Shown piece by piece: positions 44,140-53,200 of a stretch of 64,000 bases of DNA. The position numbers and the translations under genes are program-made. The notes beneath the pieces were generated by a model. The model had not been told where the DNA came from. It searched no databases and saw nothing but the letters and a program-made list of their open reading frames with translations. Positions within the stretch are counted from its first letter, which is position 1, and each line of letters begins with the position of its first letter. The stretch comes from Hypericibacter terrae (GTDB lineage Bacteria > Pseudomonadota > Alphaproteobacteria > Dongiales > Dongiaceae): the NCBI RefSeq assembly GCF_008728855.1, contig NZ_CP042906.1, positions 2,356,001 to 2,420,000 of the forward strand. Reading direction: 5' to 3'.

Positions 44140-45741
44140 TCAGTCGAGCCAGCTCGAGCTCTGATGCACCTCGATCAGGGTCGGACCGTCGGCCGCGAAG
44201 GCATCGGTCAGGGCCTTCTTCAACTGGGCGGCGCTGCCGGGCTTCGCCACATGGGCCCCGAAGGCCTTGCCCAGCATCTGGAAGTCCGGATTGCGCGGCT
44301 TCACCGCGATCTCCGGGATGCCCCTATGGACCATGTCGCCGGCGATCTGGCCGAGCGCGTCGTTGTTCCAGAGCAGGATGGCGATCGGCAGCTTGAGCTC
44401 CACGGCGGTCGCCAGTTCCTGCACCGTAAAGAGAAACCCCGCATCGCCGGCCATCGCTACGCAGGCGCTCTCGGGACGGGCCAGCTTGGCGCCGATGGCG
44501 GCGGGCAGCGCATAGCCGAGCGTGCCGAAGCCCACCGGATGGAACCAGCAGCGCGGCTGGGTCATCGGGAAATAATGGTTCGCGGTATAGGCGATCTGGG
44601 TCATGTCCGAGGCGATCATGCCGTCCTCGGGCAGGACCGCGCGGATGGCATCCAGCACCTTGCCATGCTTCAGCTGCAGCTTGCCGAGGCCGGCATGGTT
44701 CTCCTTGCGCAACCGGGCGAGTTCTTCCGCGGGAACATGGCCGGCCGAACCCTTGCCGCCGAGCTCGGCCGCGATCGCATCGAGCGACGGACCGGCATCG
44801 GCCAGAATCGGCACGGCCGCCGGGTAGTCGCGCGCCATCGTGCGGGCATCGATGTCGATGCGGATGAGTTTGCCCTTGATCTCGAGCCGATCCACCCAAC
44901 TGTCGGTCTCGGCCAGTTCGGTGCCGACCGCCAGCACCACATCGGCCGATGCCAGCAGGGCCTGGGTTCCGTCGGTCAGCAGCGTGGCACCGACGCAGAG
45001 GGGATGATCGTCGGGCAGCACGCCCTTGGCCGCGACCGTGACGATGACGGCGCTCCGGGTCAGCTCCGCCAGGCGGCGCACCGAGGCCGCGCAATCGACC
45101 GTGCCGCCGCCGACCAGCATCACAGGCCGTTTGGCCTCGCGCAGTAGTTTCGCGGCGGCCCGGACGGCGTCGGGGGAGGGGGCCGGTTTCGCGCGGGCAG
45201 GGCCTGGCGTCTCGATGCGCACGGCCGGTGCGGCGAGGAGGTCGAGCGGCACTTCGATATGGACCGGGCGCGGGCGCTGGCTGGCGAAACGGTCGAAGGC
45301 GTCGGCCATGGCGAGGGGCAGCTCGCTGGCGGCGCGCAGGCTGTGGCTGGCCGAGACCAGCGGCGCGATGGTCGCCTGCTGATCGGTGATTTCGTGGAGA
45401 CGGCCGCGCCCGCGGCCGAGATCGTCACGGCCGTTGACGCTCGAGAGCATCAGCACCGGCACGGAATCGGAGAAGGCCTGGCCGATCGGCGTGGCCGCAT
45501 TTGTGACGCCGGGGCCGGTGATGACGCAGCAGACGCCGGGACGACCGGAGGCGCGCGCATAGCCGTCCGCCATGAAGCCGGCCCCTTGCTCATGACGCAC
45601 GCCGACATGACGAATCGAGCTGTCGGCGAGACCGCGATAGAAATCCAGCGTATGGACGCCCGGGATTCCGAAGACGGTGTCGACGCCATATTGCTCGAGC
45701 AGCGCGATGGCGGCCTGGCCGCAGGTCATGTTCGTGGTCAT
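44140..45741 (-). CDS. thiamine-diphosphate enzyme, 5-guanidino-2-oxopentanoate decarboxylase-like
   Basis: The 533-residue ThDP enzyme of the acetolactate synthase/benzoylformate decarboxylase fold has an N-terminal Pyr domain with the catalytic Glu in RHEQGAGFMADGYARASGRPG, a central domain (about 185-320) and a C-terminal PP domain with the cofactor motif AGDAGFLF...WNNDALG. Best match from memory is AruI, the 2-ketoarginine decarboxylase of the arginine transaminase pathway (GIPGVHTLDFYRGLA and SIRHVGVRHEQGAGF). Acetolactate synthase cannot be excluded formally, but no regulatory-subunit gene is adjacent. An internal ATG at 45729 is an alternative start. Confidence 0.8.
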   Translation of the reverse strand: MTTNMTCGQAAIALLEQYGVDTVFGIPGVHTLDFYRGLADSSIRHVGVRHEQGAGFMADGYARASGRPGVCCVITGPGVTNAATPIGQAFSDSVPVLMLSSVNGRDDLGRGRGRLHEITDQQATIAPLVSASHSLRAASELPLAMADAFDRFASQRPRPVHIEVPLDLLAAPAVRIETPGPARAKPAPSPDAVRAAAKLLREAKRPVMLVGGGTVDCAASVRRLAELTRSAVIVTVAAKGVLPDDHPLCVGATLLTDGTQALLASADVVLAVGTELAETDSWVDRLEIKGKLIRIDIDARTMARDYPAAVPILADAGPSLDAIAAELGGKGSAGHVPAEELARLRKENHAGLGKLQLKHGKVLDAIRAVLPEDGMIASDMTQIAYTANHYFPMTQPRCWFHPVGFGTLGYALPAAIGAKLARPESACVAMAGDAGFLFTVQELATAVELKLPIAILLWNNDALGQIAGDMVHRGIPEIAVKPRNPDFQMLGKAFGAHVAKPGSAAQLKKALTDAFAADGPTLIEVHQSSSWLD

Positions 45742-45953
45742 TCTTCGTCCTTGAACAGGGGATTTAGCTCAAATGCGGCACAAATTTTCGACATTCCAGT
45801 CAGGATTCCAGCGGGCCGCAGCATGAACCGGTGCCCGCTTGCGGGCAAGCCGGGGCTGCCGCATCTTATCCCGGTTATTCATTCTATCCACAGCTTCCCA
45901 TGGCGGGATCGTTCGCTACCATGCGCTCCGATTTTGGGCGCGGAGGAACGGCG

Positions 45954-46154
45954 TTGGTAAGTCCTTATCTGGCAAAGCCGTTACGGACCGTCGATGAAGT
46001 AGTGCGCGAACAGGAATCCGCGCAGCGCCAGCGGCTGTCCCACATGGAAGGCCACGCGCTGCTCGAGCCCGAGCCCGGCCGTGCCGGCAGAAGCGTGCGC
46101 CCATCCCGGGAATCCGACGGCGTCCGCCGAGGCCCGCGCGCGTCGATCGAATAG
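45954..46154 (+). CDS. small protein of unknown function with TTG start
   Basis: The TTG at 45954 is set by a strong Shine-Dalgarno GGAGGA six bases upstream; no ATG in this frame has one. The 66-residue product starts VSPYLAKPLRTVDEVVREQE, followed by a polar, Arg-rich tail that looks disordered. The N-terminal segment resembles short uncharacterised alphaproteobacterial proteins that begin with SPYL. No domain is recognised. Confidence 0.5.
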   Translation: MVSPYLAKPLRTVDEVVREQESAQRQRLSHMEGHALLEPEPGRAGRSVRPSRESDGVRRGPRASIE

Positions 46155-46198
46155 CCACCGCCGCGGCAGCGGACGAATCACGTGGAGATCTTTCTTTC

Positions 46199-46228
46199 CT
46201 CTTCCCTCCCGAAGTCGGGAGGGAAGAG
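46199..46228. repeat. intergenic palindrome
   Basis: CTCTTCCCTCCCGA (46199-46212) and TCGGGAGGGAAGAG (46215-46228) form a perfect 14-bp inverted repeat around AG. The left flank is T-rich and the right flank A-rich, so neither strand gives a U-run after the stem and it is not a normal terminator. It has the look of a dispersed palindromic element and sits 34 bp before the AEC transporter start. Confidence 0.55.
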
Positions 46229-46261
46229 AAAAAAAGCGCGCGCCCCAGGGACGGCAACCTC

Positions 46262-47137
46262 ATGCTGGCGACTCTCAGCGCCATTATCCTGCCGATCCTG
46301 ATCGTGTCGGCGCTGGGATTCGTCTGGGGCCGGATGGGCCACCAGCTCGAGCCGCGGCTGGTGACGGCGCTGGTGACGACCATCGGCACGCCGAGCCTGG
46401 TGGCGAGCACGCTGACCGGTCTCACTGTCGACACCACGATTCTCGGCCAGATGGTGCTGGTCGCCTTCTCGGTCTTTGCCGGCTTCGCGGTGCTGGGGAT
46501 CATTGTCTGCAAGGCGATGAAGCTGCCGCTGCATTCGTTCCTGCCGTCGCTCATGTTCCCCAACACCGGCAATATGGGCTTGCCGCTGGTGCTGTTCGCC
46601 TTCGGGCAGACCGGGCTGGCGCTGGCCATCGTGTTCTTCGTGGTCTCGATCACCCTGCAGTTCACCATCGGCATCGGGATTGCGTCGGGCAGCGCCGACC
46701 TGCGCCGGCTCCTCAAGATGCCGCTGATCTACGCGGTCGTGTTCTCGCTGATATTCGTCCTCACCGACTGGCCGGTCCCGCTCTGGCTCTCCAACACCCT
46801 GAGCCTCTTGGGCGGCCTCACCATTCCCCTGATGCTGATCGCGCTCGGCGTCTCGCTGTCCCAGCTCCATGTCCGCTCGCTGGGACGTGCCGCGATCCTT
46901 TCGGTGGTCCGGCTCGGCGGCGGCTTCCTCGTCAGCTATGGGGTCTCGCGGGCCTTCGGCCTCGAAGGGGCGGCGCTCGGGGTGGTGGTGCTGCAATCGA
47001 CCATGCCGGTCGCGGTCTTTAACTATCTGTTCGCCGAGCTCTATCGCCGCGAGCCGGAAGAAGTTGCTGGAATCGTTGTAGTTTCAACGGTGATGTCGTT
47101 CGTCACATTGCCGCTCCTGATCCTGTTCGTGCTATAG
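46262..47137 (+). CDS. AEC (auxin efflux carrier) family transporter
   Basis: The 291-residue integral membrane protein has about ten hydrophobic helices in two five-helix halves, each with a broken-helix motif (FPNTGNMGLPLVLFAFG in the first, VVLQSTMPVAVFNYLFAE in the second), as in AEC/PIN-fold carriers such as MdcF. Substrates in bacteria are often organic acids such as malonate or malate. The gene is not obviously cotranscribed with its neighbours. The ATG at 46262 starts directly with the first helix; no strong Shine-Dalgarno. Confidence 0.88.
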   Translation: MLATLSAIILPILIVSALGFVWGRMGHQLEPRLVTALVTTIGTPSLVASTLTGLTVDTTILGQMVLVAFSVFAGFAVLGIIVCKAMKLPLHSFLPSLMFPNTGNMGLPLVLFAFGQTGLALAIVFFVVSITLQFTIGIGIASGSADLRRLLKMPLIYAVVFSLIFVLTDWPVPLWLSNTLSLLGGLTIPLMLIALGVSLSQLHVRSLGRAAILSVVRLGGGFLVSYGVSRAFGLEGAALGVVVLQSTMPVAVFNYLFAELYRREPEEVAGIVVVSTVMSFVTLPLLILFVL

Positions 47138-47186
47138 CTGGGCCGGTTCCAAGGCGATTGACCCCTCCTCGCAAAGATTGCGCCCG

Positions 47187-49241
47187 GTGAAGTTCATCCC
47201 TGCCAAGTTTCGCAAAGGCCCGACCGTTCGGCGCGTCCGGGAGATTCCCAATCTCTGGATCCCGCTGAGCGACGGAACCAGGCTGGCGGCGCGGGTCTGG
47301 ATGCCGGAGGACGCCGAGGCCCATCCGGTCCCGGCGATCCTTGAATGTATTCCTTATCGCAAGCGCGACGGCACGGTCTGGCGCGACGAGGCGGTGCATC
47401 CCTATATCGCCAGCCATGGCTATGCCGTGCTGCGCATCGACATTCGCGGCTCCGGCGATTCCGACGGCATCCTCGACGACGAATACCTGCCCGAGGAGCA
47501 GGTCGATCTGGTGGAGGCCGTCGCCTGGGTCGCCGAGCAGGGCTGGTGCAGCGGCCATTGCGGCATGACCGGCATCTCCTGGGGCGGCTTCAACGCGCTC
47601 CAGGTGGCGGCGCGCCAGCCGCCGGCGCTGAAGGCGATCATCACCATCGATTCCACCGACGACCGCTATGGCGACGACGTCCATTACATGGGCGGCGCGA
47701 TGCTGCATGACAATTTCGCCTGGGCGTCGGCCATGTATGCCTATCTCTCGCAGCCGCCCGATCCGCAGGTGGTCGGCGAGGGGTGGCGCGAGACCTGGCT
47801 CGACCGGTTGCAGCGCGCGCGTTTCTGGCTGCGGCAGTGGCTGCAGCATCAGCGTCGCGACGGCTATTGGCGCCAGGGCTCGATCGCCGAGAGTTATGCC
47901 GACATCACATGCGCGGTCTATGCGATCGGCGGCTGGGAAGACGGCTACAGCAATGCCGTGCCCCGGCTGCTCGAAGGGCTGCAGGCGCCGGCCAAGGGCC
48001 TGATCGGCCCCTGGGGCCATGCCTTGCCGCACAGCGCCCATCCGGGCCCCGCGATCGGCTTCCTGCAGGAGAGCCTGCGCTGGTGGGATCACTGGCTCAA
48101 GGGCATCGAGACCCGGGTGATGAACGAGCCGCGCTATCGGGTCTGGATGAATGAGAGTTTCCGTCCCGCGGCCTTTGCCGAAGCTCGCGCGGGGCGCTGG
48201 GTCGCCGAGCCCGGCTGGCCGGCCGGGCAGACCGCGCCGCGCGCCTTCTACCTGACCGAGGCGGGGCTGCTCACGCGTGCCGGACTATCGGAGACGCCCG
48301 GCGACGCAAGGACATTCTCGATCCAATCGCCGCTGACGGTGGGAACGGGCAGCCTCGAATGGTGCTCCTATGGCGGGCGCGGCGGCGACCTGCCGACCGA
48401 CCAGCGTGGCGACGACGCGGGCTCGCTCTGTTTCGACAGCGCGCCGCTGCCGGAGCGGTTCGAGATCCTGGGCGCGCCCGTCCTCGAGCTGGAGTTCAGC
48501 GTCGACAAGCCGGTGGCGACGATCTGCGTCAGGCTGTGCGATGTCTGGCCGGATGGCGCCTCGGCCCGGGTGAGCTTCACGCTCTTCAACCTGACCCATC
48601 GCGACAGCCATGCCGAGCCGGCGGCCCTGGTCCCGGGCCAGGTCTATCGCGCGACAATCGCGCTCAACCATATCGCCCATGCCTTCCTGCCCGGCCATCG
48701 CCTGCGCCTGGCGATCTCGACCGGTTATTGGCCGATGATGTGGCCGGCGCCGGAGCGCTTCACGCTGACCGTTCATGGTGGCGGATGCCGGTTCGATCTG
48801 CCGGCGCGCAAACCCAGCGAGGCCGACGCGCAACTGCCCGAGTTCGCGCCGCCGGCGGCGGCGCCCGGCCCGCGCGAGGAGGGCCTGCGCCCCGACAGCA
48901 CGCGCCGGCGCGTCGATACCGACGTCGGCAAGGGCGAGACCGTCGTGACCATGGTCAAGGATGCCGGCGCCACCAAGCTGCTCGACATCGACCTCACCGT
49001 CGACAACGACACGGTCGAGACCTACCGCATCCGCCACGACGATCCGACCGGCGCCGAGGGCCTGACGCGCTATCGCCACCGTCTGACCCGGGGCGACTGG
49101 CGGATCGAGACCCGCACCACCACCAGCCTCAAGCTCACCGCGACCCATTTCGTCGTCAGCGCCGAGCTCGAAGCCTATGAGGGCGAGGAGCGGATCTTCT
49201 GCCGCAACGAGAGCTTCACCCTGCCGCGCGATCTGGTCTGA
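47187..49241 (+). CDS. CocE/NonD family (peptidase S15-type) hydrolase
   Basis: About 684 residues from the GTG at 47187 (frame open to a TTG at 47178). An alpha/beta-hydrolase domain has YAVLRIDIRGSGDSDG, the nucleophile in GMTGISWGGFNALQ, the Asp in GGWEDGYSNAV and the His in GPWGHALPHSAHPGP. A C-terminal jelly-roll follows (from about 370; SFTLFNLTHRDSH, FLPGHRLRLAISTGYWPMMWP) as in cocaine esterase and X-Pro dipeptidyl peptidases. It should hydrolyse an ester or amide. Two racemase-fold genes and a nitronate monooxygenase gene follow on the same strand. Confidence 0.88.
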   Translation: MKFIPAKFRKGPTVRRVREIPNLWIPLSDGTRLAARVWMPEDAEAHPVPAILECIPYRKRDGTVWRDEAVHPYIASHGYAVLRIDIRGSGDSDGILDDEYLPEEQVDLVEAVAWVAEQGWCSGHCGMTGISWGGFNALQVAARQPPALKAIITIDSTDDRYGDDVHYMGGAMLHDNFAWASAMYAYLSQPPDPQVVGEGWRETWLDRLQRARFWLRQWLQHQRRDGYWRQGSIAESYADITCAVYAIGGWEDGYSNAVPRLLEGLQAPAKGLIGPWGHALPHSAHPGPAIGFLQESLRWWDHWLKGIETRVMNEPRYRVWMNESFRPAAFAEARAGRWVAEPGWPAGQTAPRAFYLTEAGLLTRAGLSETPGDARTFSIQSPLTVGTGSLEWCSYGGRGGDLPTDQRGDDAGSLCFDSAPLPERFEILGAPVLELEFSVDKPVATICVRLCDVWPDGASARVSFTLFNLTHRDSHAEPAALVPGQVYRATIALNHIAHAFLPGHRLRLAISTGYWPMMWPAPERFTLTVHGGGCRFDLPARKPSEADAQLPEFAPPAAAPGPREEGLRPDSTRRRVDTDVGKGETVVTMVKDAGATKLLDIDLTVDNDTVETYRIRHDDPTGAEGLTRYRHRLTRGDWRIETRTTTSLKLTATHFVVSAELEAYEGEERIFCRNESFTLPRDLV

Positions 49242-49343
49242 GGCGGGGAGGATGACCGCCGATCCGGCGGGGACTATAGTTGCCGATCGAGGGATCGGAT
49301 GCGGGCCCGCCGACCGGACCCGCCGAAAACGGAGTGAGCCAGG

Positions 49344-50135
49344 ATGAACGAGACCGCGTTGCGCCGGCCCGCCGGCGGTTCGATCAGCAAGACCCACATG
49401 AAATTCTCGCTCGATGGCGGAACGGCGGGCCGCTGCCGCATCGGGCTGATCGTGCTGGCGACCGATCATACGATCGAGGCCGAATGGCGCCATGTGATCC
49501 GGCTGCCCGGTGTCGCGTTCTATGAGAGCCGCATCTCCAATTCGCCCGAGATCAACCCGACCACGCTCGCCGCCATGGAGAAGGACCTGGGCAAGTCGGC
49601 GGCCGTGATCCTGCCGGGAACCAAGCTCGACGTGATCGGCTATGGCTGCACCTCGGCCTCTGTGGTGCTGGGCGAGGAGACGGTCGCCGGGCGCATCCAG
49701 GAAGCGCGGCCCGGCGTCGCCGTCACCAACCCGATCACGGCGGCCATCACCGGCATGAAGAAGATGGGTGCCAAGCGCATCGCGCTCCTCACGCCCTATA
49801 TCGAGGAGGTCAATCAGCGCTTCCGCGGCTATATCGAGGCGCGCGGACTCGAGGTCACGGTCATGGGTTCGTTCAACCACGAGAACGACAATGAGGTGGC
49901 GCGCATCGATACGGCCTCGATCCGCAATGCGATGATCGAGTTGGGCAGGGAGCCGACCGTCGACGGCATCTTCGTCTCCTGCACCAGCCTGCGCGTCGCC
50001 GATATCGCCGAGGATGTCGAGAAGGCGACCGGCAAGCCCGTGACCTCCAGCAATCTGGCGCTGGCCTGGCATTGCCTGCGGCTTGCGGGCGTCGACGACG
50101 CGATCCCCGGCTTCGGACGGTTGTTCCGCAGCTGA
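49344..50135 (+). CDS. maleate isomerase/arylmalonate decarboxylase-like Asp/Glu racemase-fold protein
   Basis: The 263-residue protein has the family features IGLIVLATDHTIEAEW, YESRISNSPEINPTTLAAM, a first conserved Cys in VIGYGCTSASVVLG and a second in VDGIFVSCTSLRVADIAED, flanked by GKPVTSSNLALAWHCLRLAG. Two opposing cysteines are the catalytic pair in maleate isomerase and in EutA-like proteins of ectoine use. Which substrate applies is unknown. GTGAGCCAGG precedes the ATG. The gene is followed 15 bp later by another member of the same superfamily. Confidence 0.85.
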   Translation: MNETALRRPAGGSISKTHMKFSLDGGTAGRCRIGLIVLATDHTIEAEWRHVIRLPGVAFYESRISNSPEINPTTLAAMEKDLGKSAAVILPGTKLDVIGYGCTSASVVLGEETVAGRIQEARPGVAVTNPITAAITGMKKMGAKRIALLTPYIEEVNQRFRGYIEARGLEVTVMGSFNHENDNEVARIDTASIRNAMIELGREPTVDGIFVSCTSLRVADIAEDVEKATGKPVTSSNLALAWHCLRLAGVDDAIPGFGRLFRS

Positions 50136-50150
50136 CCCGAAAGTCCAGCC

Positions 50151-50810
50151 TTGCGCATCGCCTGTCTCCACACGATCGAGAGCAATATCGAACCCTTCGA
50201 GGCGGCGCGCCGCGAACGGGGCGATGCTTCGCTGACGCTTCGCCATGAGGTCCGTGACGATCTTCTGGCCGCCGTCGGGCGGGCGGGATGCTTCGCGGCG
50301 CCGATCGTCGCCGAAACGGTCGCGGCGCTGCAGGCTCTCGCTGCCGATGCCGACGGGGTGCTGCTGACCTGCTCCACTTTGGGGCCGGCGGTGGCGCCTG
50401 CACACAGGGTCTGCCCTGTGCCGGTGCTTCGCGTGGATCAGGGGCTGGCGCGCGAAGCGGTCCGGCAGGGGGACCAGGTGCTGGTGCTCTGCACCGCCGC
50501 GACCACCTTGTCCTCGACCCGGGAATTGTTCGAGGCCGAGGCGCGCGCGACCGGAGCCGCGATCGAAATGCGACATGTCCCGGACGCCTGGGACCACTTC
50601 AAGGCCGGCCGGCTCGAGCGTTGTTACGCCCTGACGGCGGAGGCGGCGGATGAGGCCTTTCGCGAGGGCGCGAAGACCGTCGTGCTGGCCCAGGTTTCGA
50701 TGGCCGCCGCCGCGCCGCTCTGCCGGGAGGGCCGGCCTTTTGTCAGCCCCACCACGGGACTCAAGGCGGTCATGCTCGCCGCCCGCATGGCGTCCGGCGC
50801 CAGCGTCTGA
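50151..50810 (+). CDS. second Asp/Glu racemase-superfamily protein
   Basis: The 219-residue protein starts from TTG at 50151. The segments VLLTCSTLGPAVAPAHRV (first Cys) and LVLAQVSMAAAAPLCREG suggest the two-domain pseudosymmetric fold, but the second catalytic Cys position holds Ser in AQVSM. Family relatives include hydantoin racemase-like and AroM-like proteins. It lies 15 bp after the maleate-isomerase-like gene and 29 bp before the nitronate monooxygenase gene, so the four genes 47187-51841 are probably one transcript. Function unassigned. Confidence 0.75.
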   Translation: MRIACLHTIESNIEPFEAARRERGDASLTLRHEVRDDLLAAVGRAGCFAAPIVAETVAALQALAADADGVLLTCSTLGPAVAPAHRVCPVPVLRVDQGLAREAVRQGDQVLVLCTAATTLSSTRELFEAEARATGAAIEMRHVPDAWDHFKAGRLERCYALTAEAADEAFREGAKTVVLAQVSMAAAAPLCREGRPFVSPTTGLKAVMLAARMASGASV

Positions 50811-50839
50811 TCGCAGCTCCTTCAACGGCAAGGTCGCTC

Positions 50840-51841
50840 ATGCTCCAGACAACCTTCACCAAGACGCTCGATATCGACTGTCCGATAGCGCAGGCGCCGA
50901 TGGGCGGCTCGGTCACGCCTGAGCTGATCTGCGCGGTTTGCGAGGCGGGCGGTCTTGGCATGCAGGGCGTCTCCTGGCACGAGCCGGCGGCGATGGTGGC
51001 GGAGATCGCCGCGATCAGGCGGCGCACGGCACGTCCTTTCGCGGTCAATCTCGCGCTCGAATGGGAGCAGCATACGCGGCTCGCTCAATGCATCGATGCG
51101 GGCGCGCCCGTGATCTCGCTCTTCTGGGGTGACCCGACCGCCTATTTCCCGAGATTGCGCGTCGCCAAGGTCAAGACCATCGTGACCGTGGGCTCGGCCG
51201 ACGAGGCCAGGCGTGCTGCCGATCTGGGTGCCGACGTGATTTGCGCGCAAGGGATCGAGGCCGGCGGCCATGTCTGGAGCAAGGTCGGCACGATGGTGCT
51301 GTTGCCCGCCGTGGTCGACGCCGTGGCACCGTTGCCGGTGATCGCCGCGGGCGGCATCGCCGATGGCAGCGGACTGGCAGCCGTGCTGGCGCTTGGCGGC
51401 GCCGGCGTCTGGATCGGCACGCGCTTTCTCGCCACCCCCGAAGCCTATACGCATGAGGAGTGGAAACGCCGGATCGTCGCGGCACGGGAGACCGATACGG
51501 TCTATACCGAGCTCTTGGATCTCGATTGGCCGAAGGCCCCGCACCGCGTGCTGCGCAACAGCACTTACGAGCAATGGGAGGCGGCCGGCCGGCCGCCGTC
51601 GGGCCAGCGTCCGGGGGAGGGCGAGCCCGTCGCCCGGCAGCCGGATGGCACGATTCTGCCGCGCTACAGCGACAGCGGACCGGCGCCGGGCGCCAGCGGC
51701 GACATCGAGGCGACCTGTCTCTATGCCGGCCAGTCGGCAGGGCTGGTGCATGACGTCTTGCCCGCGGGCGCGCTCGTGAAGCGCATCGTCGCCGAGGCGG
51801 AGGCGGCGCTTGCCAGCGCCGCGGCCATGCGCCGGGTCTGA
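50840..51841 (+). CDS. nitronate monooxygenase (2-nitropropane dioxygenase-like)
   Basis: The 333-residue TIM-barrel FMN protein has PIAQAPMGGSVTPELICAVCEAGGLGMQG (FMN binding), DVICAQGIEAGGHVWS with the catalytic His, LPVIAAGGIADGSGLAAVLALGGAGVWIGTRFLATPE and a C-terminal cap. These are class I nitronate monooxygenase features for oxidising propionate 3-nitronate or alkyl nitronates. It ends the gene run that begins at 47187 and converges on the ABC ATPase gene with a 10-bp gap. Confidence 0.88.
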   Translation: MLQTTFTKTLDIDCPIAQAPMGGSVTPELICAVCEAGGLGMQGVSWHEPAAMVAEIAAIRRRTARPFAVNLALEWEQHTRLAQCIDAGAPVISLFWGDPTAYFPRLRVAKVKTIVTVGSADEARRAADLGADVICAQGIEAGGHVWSKVGTMVLLPAVVDAVAPLPVIAAGGIADGSGLAAVLALGGAGVWIGTRFLATPEAYTHEEWKRRIVAARETDTVYTELLDLDWPKAPHRVLRNSTYEQWEAAGRPPSGQRPGEGEPVARQPDGTILPRYSDSGPAPGASGDIEATCLYAGQSAGLVHDVLPAGALVKRIVAEAEAALASAAAMRRV

Positions 51842-51851
51842 TCGCCTCCGG

Positions 51852-53186
51852 CTAAGACGGGTTCTCCAGGCTGAACTGCTCGCTCTGGTCGTCATAGGCG
51901 AAGAGCTCGGCATAGCGGCCCCAGGAGATCGCCGCGCGCAGGGTGTTCTGGGCGAATTCCGGCGACATGAAATCCTCGAGCTCCTCCCGGAACCGTGCCG
52001 CCGGCGCCCGGTGGATCGGCCGCTCGTCCAGCACCCGCTTGATCAGCGCGACGATCGGCACATAGGCCAGGAGATGCTCGGCGAAGAGGCGCTTGCGCCC
52101 GTCGATGTCGAGCCCGACGAAGCGGCGTCCGGCGTCGGTCAGCTTGATGTCGCCGTCGGCCAGATCGGCGAAGCGGAAGAGCTGCAAGGTCTCGGCGATC
52201 GGAAACAACTCGTCGGTTTCCATCTGCAGCGCCTCGGCGATCTGCGGCAGGTCGGCCTTGCCCTGATAGGGCGGTGCTGCCAGCGTCTCGAGCAGGCCGG
52301 AGAGCACGTTGGTCGAGACGTGGGGCAGGGCCATGCCGACGCCCACGCCGGGAAATCCGCCGGGGCCCTGCCGGTCCTTGCGCCCGGCGACGGTCCGGTT
52401 GGTCATGCGCGCATAGATATCGTCGACCAGCTTGCGGAATGCGGGATCGGTGCGGTTGCGCGGCTGCGGCAGGTCGATCCTGATCTCGGTCGCGACCCGG
52501 CCGGGATTGGCCGAGAAGAGCAGCACCCGGTCGCACATCAGGACCGCCTCTTCGATGTTATGCGTGACCATGGCGATCGAGCGGATCGGCAGGCGGCCCT
52601 CGATCCAGAGATCGATCAGGTCGGTACGCAGGGTCTCCGCGGTCAGCACATCGAGCGCCGAGAACGGCTCGTCCATCAGCAGCAATTGCGGATGGACCAC
52701 GAGCGCGCGGGCGAAGCCGACGCGCTGGCGCATGCCGCCGGAAAGCTCCTTCGGATGGGCGGATTCGAATCCGTCGAGCCCGATCAGGTCGATCGCGGCG
52801 AGTGCGCGGCGCCGGCGCTCCGGTCCCGGCACGCCCAGCGCTTCCAGGCCGATCTCGACATTCTCCAGCACCGTCAGCCAGGGAAACAGCGCGAAGCTCT
52901 GGAACACCATGGCGATGCCATCGCACGGCCCACCGATCGGCTGGCCGTGCCAGCGCGCCTCGCCGGATGTCGCCGGCATCAGTCCGGCGATGATCCGCAG
53001 CAATGAAGACTTGCCGGATCCCGACCGGCCCAGCAGCCCGAGGATCTCGCCTTCGCGAACATCGAGCGAGACGCCGTCGAGCACCAGCAGATCGGCGCCG
53101 TTGGGCTTGTGATAGGCCTGACGGATGTTGCGCAGCTCGAGCAGGGGAGCGGCAGCGGCGATGGCTTTGGTTGCAGCCAGGGACAT
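51852..53186 (-). CDS. NitT/TauT-type ABC transporter ATPase with C-terminal AAA-associated domain
   Basis: The 444-residue protein has an ABC domain at about 15-260 (LLGRSGSGKSSLLRIIAG; LSGGMRQRVGFARAL; LLMDEPFSALD). After a linker comes a C-terminal AAA-associated domain of about 150 residues (about 290-430; LPQIAEALQMETDELFPIAETLQLFRFADLADGDIKLTDAG). This architecture occurs in alphaproteobacterial nitrate/sulfonate-like importers of unknown substrate. The start ATG at 53186 matches the family; the open frame to 53954 overlaps the permease gene. The partner permease is encoded 14 bp upstream; no binding-protein gene is present. Confidence 0.9.
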   Translation of the reverse strand: MSLAATKAIAAAAPLLELRNIRQAYHKPNGADLLVLDGVSLDVREGEILGLLGRSGSGKSSLLRIIAGLMPATSGEARWHGQPIGGPCDGIAMVFQSFALFPWLTVLENVEIGLEALGVPGPERRRRALAAIDLIGLDGFESAHPKELSGGMRQRVGFARALVVHPQLLLMDEPFSALDVLTAETLRTDLIDLWIEGRLPIRSIAMVTHNIEEAVLMCDRVLLFSANPGRVATEIRIDLPQPRNRTDPAFRKLVDDIYARMTNRTVAGRKDRQGPGGFPGVGVGMALPHVSTNVLSGLLETLAAPPYQGKADLPQIAEALQMETDELFPIAETLQLFRFADLADGDIKLTDAGRRFVGLDIDGRKRLFAEHLLAYVPIVALIKRVLDERPIHRAPAARFREELEDFMSPEFAQNTLRAAISWGRYAELFAYDDQSEQFSLENPS

Positions 53187-53200
53187 GATCGGTTCCTCCC

